A DNA stretch of 26,257 nucleotides, from NCBI GenBank assembly GCA_034698045.1, contig JAQGAU010000563.1, positions 1 through 26,257 on the forward strand, in the 5' to 3' direction. Shown here piece after piece: positions 13,179-21,394 of this stretch (its first letter is position 1; each line of letters begins with the position of its first letter). Source of the DNA: Paramacrobiotus richtersi. Taxonomy: Eukaryota > Tardigrada > Eutardigrada > Parachela > Macrobiotidae. The translations under genes and the position numbers were made by a program. Under the pieces are notes generated by a model. It saw nothing but the letters and a program-made list of their open reading frames with translations. It was not told the DNA's origin and made no database searches.

Positions 13179-13913
13179 GAAATGGGAGGTTATTTAGTCC
13201 ACATGGAAATGGCTCATAATCAGATGAGCAGCTCACTGCATCAACGTCGTCGTCGTTTTTGCTTGTTGTTTTGTATGCCAGTTGCAACGAACGCTACCGC
13301 GGTTATAGTCAGCGACTCGAACCGAAAGGTTCTATACAAAGAGAACTTTTGTTTCGCTACGACTGAAGGCAAACACCACAACCCGAAGCCGAAAACAATG
13401 TGCCAGTCGAACACAAAATGTGTCCGACTACCGATACGAGTGGTTCTGTCGACTGAACCGTGCTTGAGTTTTCTAAATACAAACGATAGCTCCTTTTTTA
13501 AAGGTTTTTACAAGTCGTTTCCTCGAAGTTGCACTGATGATTATTACCACAGCACTCGTGCAACGCAAAAAGCGTGCGAGTACATCTAACAATAAGCGTA
13601 AGTAACAGCTTCAGAACACGGGGACCTAAATTCAAGAAACGAACCACGACCACACTGGCAGTTTCACCTACAATCCTACAATAAGATTTAATCTCGTATT
13701 TCTTTCTGACCTTGCATTACCACGCAGGTGCAATAACCCAACACCGTACTTCTGTGTGTGTGCATAAATCTTTCACGCGAAAACGGTTTTTAATTTTTTA
13801 TATCGCTGCGTCAAAAGTTATGACGTATAACAATTGTGACACACAACCACGCAGGGCTGGAGCCTAAAATTTGAATTCACTTTCCTTTTAACATGGCTTT
13901 CCTTGTAACATAT
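13179..13913. other. 3' flank of cyclase copy 1
   Basis: Probably the 3' UTR of the first cyclase gene and spacer. No clear AATAAA is seen; near variants such as ACAATAAG (about 13587 and 13677) might serve. A 135-codon plus-strand frame at 13182-13589 starts four bases after the cyclase stop. It is Cys- and basic-rich, matches no family I know, and is most likely chance. Confidence 0.5.
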
Positions 13914-14168
13914 TGTCACGAAGACTGAGAGATCTACCCCGAAAATCTCCCTAAAACACGGAAACTACCCGGAGCCTCGATCCCGGAAACAAAGGAAATC
14001 TTTATTTCAAGATCCGAGCGCAGCTCAAAGTAGGAGAATCATAACTAAACTCATCCATCGGGTTGCAACCCGTACCCACACTCATCAACCTAACGCTAGA
14101 CCAGCGATCATGACGTCACATAAGAACATCCAATCATAATCTAGCCAGCACACCCATAGGGCGTGACA
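13914..14168 (-). mobile_element. Probable Ty3/Gypsy-type LTR (solo or 3' LTR remnant)
   Basis: A 255-bp segment bounded by TGTCACG (13914-13920) and its exact inverse CGTGACA (14162-14168), the TG...CA ends expected of an LTR. On the minus strand it holds AATAAA (complement of 14001-14006) in its distal part, placed as an LTR polyadenylation signal would be. Immediately upstream on the same strand lies a purine-rich tract (complement of 14169-14181, GAGCGGAGGGACG), resembling the polypurine tract next to a 3' LTR. A minus-strand frame (14364 to 14134) reads through this tract into the LTR and ends in it, a habit of Gypsy polyproteins. No matching second LTR and no recognisable protease, RT or integrase is present. 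The flanking 5-mers (CATAT and CGTCC) do not form a target-site duplication. Hence a remnant, with moderate confidence. Confidence 0.55.
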
Positions 14169-15446
14169 CGTCCCTCCGCTCTGGGAAGGCTGGCCCTCCA
14201 GCCGACAAAACAAGAGAGAACAACAAGAAAAGAAAGAACAGCAGAACAAAGCACTGATTAGTGGACACTAGGGCCAGGAGACAGCGATGGTCCAACGTCG
14301 CAGTTGATGCGGTTCCGATTGGCCATCCGGTGTACGTGACGTAATCCAGCGAGACGTCCAACAACCATTATCGTTCTCACGTCAGTTGCCTTTTAACAGG
14401 TGGTGTCCATCCCGTATCACAACATGCTCTTGGCATCAGCGGACGCCAAAGGCCATGGTGGTCGTGTCCGAACGAGGCTGCGATAGGACACAGAGTACAA
14501 ACCAGCGTTTCAGCTGAACAACCAGCGCTGTGACAGCGGTACACCATTCCAAAGAATGAAAACTTCCAGCATGTTAATTAAACCACCGGTATGCTGAAAA
14601 ACAAATACGGCCCACCATTCCGAAGAATGAATTTAACAATAACCGGAACTGGATAAACCAAAAAATAATGCTTCCCGGATTACCCTGAATTCAGTTTAGA
14701 CACCGCACATTCTGCGAATACCAGAATACCAGCCAAGCCGGTCTGATAGCGCTAAACCTATTTAGACAAGTTTCACGGACCAGATAATACCACAGAATAT
14801 GCGCGTACGACGTTACGCTTCCGGTATATACCGTTTTTGTTCTACAATAAATGCTGGACGTACTGCACCGCAAAATATGCGCGTACGATGACCAGACTTC
14901 CGGTTGAGTACCGGTCCATGTCACAAAACCAGTACCAGTTACCAACGGAACTGGTCAAACCAGAAAACAATACTTTCGGGGTAATCACGATCCGAGCCTG
15001 ATAACGCGCATCATCGCGAGAACCAGCGCTACCGTTTAGATAAGCCGAGTAAAACTCGTACGCATGCTTCAACCTGGTATGATCCCGCTAACGATTAGTC
15101 CAACGTCGCACTAATCACATCATAATGCAAAATACGCGCTGATGATGCATCACTTCCGGTTTAACACCGTTCACATCTTCAGTTATTAAACTTCCGGTAC
15201 AGCACCGTTTACATGCAACAAGATCGAACTTACGATATTGCACCGGTTTGGTGACGTCACATCAGATAGCGGAAATACGAAACAATTCACCAGGTATTAG
15301 TTCGTTGAGAAACTTGCGACAACACGGTGGTTTTCCGCATAACCTGCGATCCAAAAACAACAATATTGCGGATAAACCTTGCAAACAAGTCAACAATACA
15401 TCAATAAATCCAGGTGTATCCTGTTTTGAGCAGACAAATCGTCAAA
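14169..15446. other. Repeat-rich intergenic segment without supported genes
   Basis: It contains the possible internal remnant next to the LTR (14169-14400) and two copies of CACCATTCC(A/G)AAGAATGAA-type sequence (14542-14560 and 14612-14630). The degenerate direct repeats follow, described separately. Open frames here are short and run through the repeats. No protein family is recognised. Confidence 0.6.
14641..15210. repeat. Degenerate direct repeats with CTTCCGG-hairpin modules
   Basis: Two diverged long units begin AACCGGAACTGGATAAACCA (14641) and AACGGAACTGGTCAAACCAG (14944). They run through similar landmarks: AATAATGCTT or ACAATACTTT, then CGAGAACCAGCG-like, then TTTAGA(C/T)AAG. A shorter module occurs three times: AATATGCGCGTACGAC (about 14799), AATATGCGCGTACGAT (about 14875) and AATACGCGCTGATGAT (about 15130), each followed 20-25 bases later by CTTCCGGT-N-ACCG. 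A fourth CTTCCGGTACAGCACCG at 15191 lacks the upstream half. Each CCGGT...ACCG can fold into a small hairpin; CGGTATATACCG at 14822 is a perfect palindrome. This is probably a decayed satellite or transposon-derived array. Confidence 0.65.
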
Positions 15447-16709
15447 TCAGACTGCATTCAATTGCAGATCCATCCAGCACATCAGCATCAACCGCTCAAC
15501 AGATGCAGGTGGATCTGGAACGTTCGTCACGATAATGCGCGTAATACTGCACAACATCCGGATGAAATCCGCTATAACTGAAAGAATCCACGCCGACAGA
15601 CTGTCGAATGCATTGCTGATCGGTAATACTCCACAAATGACCTGTGCTCTTACGACAAAATTATCACCGAAAATAATCAGCGGATTAGCTGATCGAGTGT
15701 GCTTCGACGCAATAATCGAAAATTTGCGATTATTTGGCGTATGGCCAGATTTTCTTTGAACAGCTCTGCGTGAGTGAATGCGTGCTATATCTGCATGCTT
15801 TAACTTTTTCAGCTCAATCGGGGGCGTCCCGTGCCGATGACGTAAGCAGCTAGGACGCTGGAGTTTCGGATATCGTGCGCTGTTTTGCCGTATTTGAATA
15901 CGGCTTTCGTGACAAGTATATTTCGTGGCTTTTGCGATATCCGAAAACACGGCTTTCGTGATGACTAGCATTTGTGACTGAAAAGAATCAGAATCCGCGT
16001 GATCACCGCGCTGTACTAAACTGGGTTGGACGGGTAAAGCCCCGGTTGCTGGTTGCATTTCCTCTTCGGTCTGCAACCATTCTAACTGTTCACCCGATTC
16101 TTTTCCAGCAGTAATGCTGCTTTCGGTTAGACAACAATAATGAACAGAGTCAGCAGTCGAAACAGGAGGAAATGCCTGATTTTTCACAAACTTGTGTCGG
16201 TCTGGGCAAAGTAGTAAAACAGCTGTACCAGGTTGAATCCCTGTTTCCATTTCACTGACTTTTGGCTGCTGTGCCAGCTGACCTACTTTCTCACCAGCAT
16301 TAACGCTGCTGACAGGCAGGCTATTGTTCGCAGCTACTGGCTGATTTTGCTCGGAGGCCAACTTTTGGCCAGCAGAAAAGCTGTCATCTTGTTTGAACAG
16401 GCTGGGATTTGCACACGGCTTTTTGCCGGTTTCGTGCAGTGTAATCGGGGTAATTTCCGCTTTACAATCTCTTGCGTTCTTCTGTTCAAAATACACTTTC
16501 AAGTGCTCCAATATCTTCGCAGTGCATGCGTTATTCTCATGTTTAAATCGTGCTTTAAGTTGAGCAAACAGATCAACATCCGCATTTTCTGCGTGTGAAG
16601 TTTTAGCTATAGCGATACTACGCATATACTGCGGTGGATGACTGACGATCGGCTTTTCACGCGGGTAAATCCCCGTTCCTGCTGAACCGTAGTACACATT
16701 CTGCATCAT
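15447..16709 (-). CDS. Orphan 420-codon open reading frame, function unknown
   Basis: A single uninterrupted frame from ATG 16709 (a second ATG directly follows) to the stop at 15447. The product is polar and low in recognisable motifs. The N-terminal third contains a possible helix (about residues 45-80, Phe/Leu/Lys/Glu-rich). The middle is rich in Gln, Ser, Pro and Glu, and about residues 255-340 are strongly basic (Arg/His/Lys). I see no signal peptide, transmembrane span or catalytic motif. The 3' half overlaps a strongly structured inverted-repeat stretch (15864-15946), and the stop falls close to the degenerate repeats, so this may be a reading frame across a transposon remnant. Length alone (420 codons without a stop) is the main argument for a gene. 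No introns are evident, unlike the neighbouring cyclase genes. Confidence 0.3.
   Translation of the reverse strand: MMQNVYYGSAGTGIYPREKPIVSHPPQYMRSIAIAKTSHAENADVDLFAQLKARFKHENNACTAKILEHLKVYFEQKNARDCKAEITPITLHETGKKPCANPSLFKQDDSFSAGQKLASEQNQPVAANNSLPVSSVNAGEKVGQLAQQPKVSEMETGIQPGTAVLLLCPDRHKFVKNQAFPPVSTADSVHYCCLTESSITAGKESGEQLEWLQTEEEMQPATGALPVQPSLVQRGDHADSDSFQSQMLVITKAVFSDIAKATKYTCHESRIQIRQNSARYPKLQRPSCLRHRHGTPPIELKKLKHADIARIHSRRAVQRKSGHTPNNRKFSIIASKHTRSANPLIIFGDNFVVRAQVICGVLPISNAFDSLSAWILSVIADFIRMLCSITRIIVTNVPDPPASVERLMLMCWMDLQLNAV
15864..15946. repeat. Nested inverted repeats (12-bp outer stem, 7-bp inner stem)
   Basis: The outer arms TTTCGGATATCG (15864-15875) and CGATATCCGAAA (15935-15946) are exact inverse complements. 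Inside lies a perfect hairpin CCGTATT-TG-AATACGG (15888-15903). ACGGCTTTCGTGA also occurs directly repeated, at about 15900 and 15950, the first copy overlapping the inner hairpin. The structure sits inside the orphan reading frame. It suggests a small foldback element or a structured RNA, not ordinary coding sequence. Confidence 0.6.
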
Positions 16710-17902
16710 TTTCGTAAAACAATAAGGTTCACAAAACCTGACCTGTCTCCAAACCTAGACGTGCGTGAAACGACAAGGTCCGGTGCGGGCTGTCCGGTCT
16801 GGAACCACAAACAAACAAGCAACGGGAAAAGCGCACACCGCCATTTCCCGAAAGATGGGAAAAATTCATAAACCCCAGGAGCGCCACTTGTCACGATCTA
16901 GCGCGCATCTGTTTACCGGTATTTTTACACTGCTTATGCATAAAATTAATTGACAGATATACTGTCGCATAGCTTTTCGAATATTCAAAGGGCATCGACG
17001 GAGTTGGGCTGGGCGAATGGAAATGCCTGTCCGACACATATATACCCAATAACTTGATGGCAAATGTCTCCGGATTTGAGTAAGTGCCGTTACCAGCATG
17101 TAACTGCACACCCTCTCCATTAAATGCTGCGCAACCAGAATTCCCGTTCTCCAACAGCTAGCATTCTCTTACTCCACGGACTGAATTTCGTATGAGTTTT
17201 TCTTCCAACATAAATGTTCACCTGGAGGCAAAAATGCGGTCCGTAAGAAACTTCGCTGGCCGTGCTTTAGCTGCTGTTCCACTCATGACAGAGGCGGCCG
17301 TAAATGTTACCTGTAGGAGCGAATTTCCGTTCCGGGAGAATTATGCTGAGAAAACATATCTACGGTAACATATATATATATAGGACAAAGCATGCTATCG
17401 TAGAGAGGATCATTATTGTCAGCCCGGCCGGGGATACTTTAGCCAGAAGGAAATGTGTTGTTACCGACTGCATGCAGCTCAGAATTGTAGATGAAGCTAC
17501 AGGCACATCGACATCCTGTTAAGCCATGTACTTCCTAATGATCCATTTTAGACCACGCCTACTGGGTAATCCCACACTCCAGCAACCACGTACATTTAAA
17601 CTGGGATAACTTAAACATACGGCCGCTGTTACGTGGACACCCATATTATGTGTACTGTTCTTCATGCATCCGCTGTTTGTGCACCTAGCCCAGGTTTCTG
17701 TAGCATATTTTGAATACAGTTGTCATTAATGATCTAAATGATCTCTCATCTTGATGCCCTGCAGCAAGTGTCTGCGATCAATGTCTATTCTGGTTCGGGA
17801 CTTAAACAGAGTCCCGACTTTGACCATGGATTAAGGTGCACATCACACTGTACACATGCGAAGCACATGAGCCACGGAAACAGCAGAGTGCAAATTTTGA
17901 GT
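16710..17902. other. Intergenic region upstream of cyclase copy 2
   Basis: No supported gene. A short TATATATATA microsatellite lies near 17370. A minus-strand frame around 17154-16891 has a protein-like look but is preceded by a stop in frame and lacks a plausible acceptor, so I do not call it. The promoter of the second cyclase gene lies at the right end. Confidence 0.55.
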
Positions 17903-17910
17903 TATAAAAG
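17903..17910 (+). promoter_or_regulatory. TATA box of cyclase copy 2
   Basis: TATAAAAG lies 42 bp before the ATG at 17952. With normal spacing, transcription would start near 17933-17940 (around CCATTATAC), giving a 5' UTR of only about 12-20 bases. The first cyclase gene has no equivalent element, so the two copies may be expressed differently. The motif is seen directly; its use is inferred. Confidence 0.5.
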
Positions 17911-17951
17911 AGTTCGACGTGAGTTGACCATTATACAAAACTTGTGGGAAA

Positions 17952-20900
17952 ATGTATGGTCTTTTGTTACAATCAATCGCGGCATACCTACAAGAGACAT
18001 ACGGGGATTCAACTTATAAGAAGATTTTGGACAAAGCCAGTGTCCCGGTTGCCATCTTCAACACTCACGAAATCTATCCTGATGAGTATGTGGTACAGTT
18101 AACTGAAGGCGCGGCTGAGGTGGTCGGTGATTGTCAAACTTCTTTGGATTATCTGGAACTATTCGGACGACTGTTTGTGCAAGTAAGCAACACTTCCATT
18201 AGCAATAGTAAGCAATATCTGTAGTAAGCCGTATGAATTCTTATTACAGTATTGCCACACTTATGGACACGATAAGGTTGGTTCACTGGCGCAAAAAAAC
18301 AGCATCGTTATGTTTTGTGTTTCTTTCCATGCAGATTTTACGCGTGTCTGGCAAGAATTTCCGGGATGTGATGAAGAACATTAATCACATCCACCACTGC
18401 ATGCGCTACAGTTATCCCCGGATGATGCATCCTTCGTTCGTTGTAACGGCGGAAGACCGTGACGGGATGGTGCTTAATTATGAATCCTGCCGCAAGGGTT
18501 TTGTACCTTATGTTACCGGCCAGGTAAGAAATTAAAGGTTTATTTGTAGTAAACTGGGATAATCAGTTGACGCCGGGGCGACGCAGATAGTAAGGGAAGC
18601 AGTAACACAGACTGACATATCAATTTATGAAACTTCCTCCTGCGCGAGATAACTCTGCAGGGCAGGCGCTACACTTCCGTCCAAGAATAACTAAGCATCT
18701 CTGCTGATGTTTGATGCCGTTGTTGTGCGCTGTCTAGCTGCAAAGATCGCCGAAACTAGTGTGCGGTTTTCTCATTCGATCAGCTTGTACTTGCATTTTT
18801 GCAAACATTATAAACCATACAAATAGTTTGAGTTACTTAATTTCTAAAGCCAGATCAGTAGCACAGCTTAAGCAGTTTCAGAAGATCTTATTGCTGAAAG
18901 TTTTCTAGTAATAGAACCTATCAGTCTTTTTAAGATGGTTTATTTCGGTAGCTCAAGGAATTGGCGTTTCGTTTTTTCAACAAGCATCTGGACAATGTCC
19001 GAGTTTTACACGAAGAAATAGTTCCGACACGCAGCACATTTCTCACCGTACTTCGTCTGGAGTTCGATAACGCCGGCTATGTGGAACGTCCCAGTGCTTC
19101 TCAAGTCAGATTATGCCGACGTTTTGCGCAGATCACCACTAAGACTCTTTTCAGCATCCTGCCTTACAGCCTCTGTAAGTCGTTTGGGAAGTTCGCCACC
19201 TGTGCTATTACATTGACTTAAGACCAGATTTCCGCAGATTTGAATCGATCTTTGGTTGTTGTGCAATGTGGAGATAAGCTGCGCAGATTATTCGGCGAAT
19301 CCATCTCCGGAAAATTCCTCGGTGACCTTTTCAAGCCGACGCAGCCCTCCTTCGATCTTTCATTCGAAAGGGTAATTTCGAATACAAGCGAAAGATATCG
19401 CCGAAGTATGCGAAATGATAGAGGTGGACGTAAGTTATCGAGGCTTTACGTTGTAGATTTTGCATCTGCAAGATGTTCCTATCGAAATGGAATCCCTGTG
19501 GTTCGTCGTTCAGGAGGATCCTAAAACCAGAGAGAAACAAATGACAACGCAGAGGCTATTGCTCAAGGGCCAGTTTAAGCAGACATCCAGAAACAGCATC
19601 CTGTTCATGAGCTCAACACCAACGTTAGTTTCATAGAGATACTGCTGTTTACAATTTAATGCACATGTACCGCATGTGCAGACGTTTACGTACGCTTACA
19701 CTATGTCATAAGCGTACCATTGCACAGGGTAGCCGATTTGTCCGATCTGGAAAGAATTGGCTTCTTTATCAGCGACCTTCCACTGCACAGTGGATCTGCC
19801 GATCTGGTGGCTTGTGGCTGGCACTCACAGAAAAAGGTTTTTCAGCATTTCCAAAAGGAAGCGGAAAAGAGTCGCCAACTGGAGGAATCGCTGGCAAAAC
19901 TGGATGAATGGAAGAAACGCGGCGATACGCTTTTGGAATCGTTGGTACCTAAGTGCGTGCATCAGCCTGCCGATTACGAAGACAGCCTTGATGTATGCTT
20001 TTCTTGCAGATACGTCCTGCAAAAGCTGCAGTTTAGTCCTCTGCACGGCACCAACGGATATCATTACTGTGAGGTAACAGCTGAATGCACTCAAATAAGG
20101 AACTACGTACTTTAAAAACTATGGCATCTTTGTAGTTCTTCGAATCCGTTACGGTTGGTTTTATTCGGATGTACGAGTTTGGTCGGTTTTGGTAAGTTGA
20201 CGGCGGTTTGCAGCACCGCATTTGCTTGTCTAAATTGTTAAGCTTTTATGTAACCATGAATTTGCAGCTCGACCCTTGCCGCAACGGATCTGCTGAAACT
20301 TGTCAGCCATTGCTGGATGACCATCGACGCGCTATCCGGTACCTTGCATCAAATCAACAAAAAGTTATGTGCCTGCTTATTCCCTGGAATTTCTGTCGTA
20401 GAGAAATTTCAGGTTGTGAAAGTGGAAAACCGTGGCGAAGAGTATCTGGTACAATAGAATGTGGGCAGCTTACAAGTGATAAATGAGCACTGAATGGTTA
20501 AGAACAGATTGCGAGTGGCATTCCGGCAATGAGGCCTTGTCACCATGCTTCGGAGGCGGCAGCGCTGTCGCTGGAAGTGATAAAATTAGTGGAAAAAATG
20601 GACGTCCTATACTTGAATGATAAACGGCTCAAAATAAGAATCGGCATAAATACAGGTAACTTGGATGCATATAATTGTATTGCGGATGTAAAATTCTTAT
20701 ACTACGGCTGTTCAGAATGAAACTCTTCATAGGACCGGTTGTAGCCGGTATTCTCGGATTCCAGTTACCGCGGTTTTGTCTTTTTGGAGATACAGGTAAA
20801 CGTAACTTTGTTCAATGTGTTGGAAACCCTGCTGGATGTTCAGTTTAAAGGTCAACTCTGGGTGTTCTACGAATGTTACTTGTTTATGCTGTTTATGCAT

Positions 20901-21340
20901 CAATGCTGTCCTAAGTGCACTCGTTTTCTTTTGGTTTGACCTTTATCAGTGTACGTAGTTCGGAAAGAGCTGGATTACATATACGAAGTACGCTGAAACG
21001 AGTTTTGTTTCAGTGAATACGGCATCGCGGATGGAATCAAGTGGACTTCGTACGTCGATAATCTTCTGCTGGATATAATCGTACCGTTTGTTCATTTTTA
21101 TTTCTGATTGTTTCAGCCTTTCGAATACAATGCAGCCACCAAACAGCGCTGTTCCTTAATTTAGCAGAGAAATTTATCCTCAAAGAACGAGGAACAATTG
21201 AAATCAAGGTACAACATGGATGCAAACCTTGAGATTCGAATTACATTTTAGCCGTCCTAGGTCCTAATAATACTTTCTTTTCGTAGGGAAAAGGCAAGAT
21301 GAAAGTATTTTGGGTTACCGCAATCAAGCGACACCTGTGA
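17952..21340 (+). CDS. Atypical soluble guanylyl cyclase beta-type subunit, Gyc-89D-like (copy 2, 608 aa, 16 exons)
   Basis: Tandem paralogue of the gene at 9439. Exons: 17952-18182, 18250-18276, 18335-18523, 18952-19174, 19238-19371, 19457-19623, 19728-19952, 20010-20073, 20136-20191, 20268-20338, 20402-20448, 20508-20655, 20733-20795, 21014-21049, 21117-21208, 21287-21340. The H-NOX domain keeps proximal His106, Y135-E-S137-C-R139 and Tyr145. The H-NOX-associated domain and linker (C-G-W, D-E-W) precede a cyclase domain whose metal-binding Asp positions are Arg431 (F-I-R-M) and Glu475 (VENRGEEY). Glu471 and Cys543 for guanine, and Asn550 and Arg554, remain. Twelve exons have exactly the same length as in copy 1 and all intron phases agree. 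It lacks copy 1's Ser/Pro-rich C-terminal tail. The stop is 54 bp from the stop of the convergent minus-strand gene, so the 3' UTRs probably overlap. Partner subunit and physiological signal are inferred from the Gyc-88E/89D family. Confidence 0.93.
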
Positions 21341-21394
21341 TGGCTAACTGTGAACAACTTATGAAATAGTCTTGTTGATGATCTCTTAAGAAAT

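Noticed and set aside
13182-13589. 135-codon plus-strand frame after the first cyclase stop
   Set aside because: Starts four bases after the cyclase stop, no family resemblance, odd Cys/basic composition; most likely chance in the 3' UTR.
16889-16900. TGTCACGATC as a candidate second LTR end
   Set aside because: Only the first seven bases match the LTR at 13914; the following sequence does not align.
16891-17154. Minus-strand frame with protein-like composition
   Set aside because: Its only starts are non-ATG or internal, a stop lies just upstream in frame, and there is no clear acceptor.
9439-21340. Reading the cyclases as pseudogenes because catalytic Asp residues are missing
   Set aside because: All 31 coding junctions and frames across two genes are intact, the haem and guanine-site residues are conserved, and the same substitutions occur in both. 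This fits functional beta-like subunits better.
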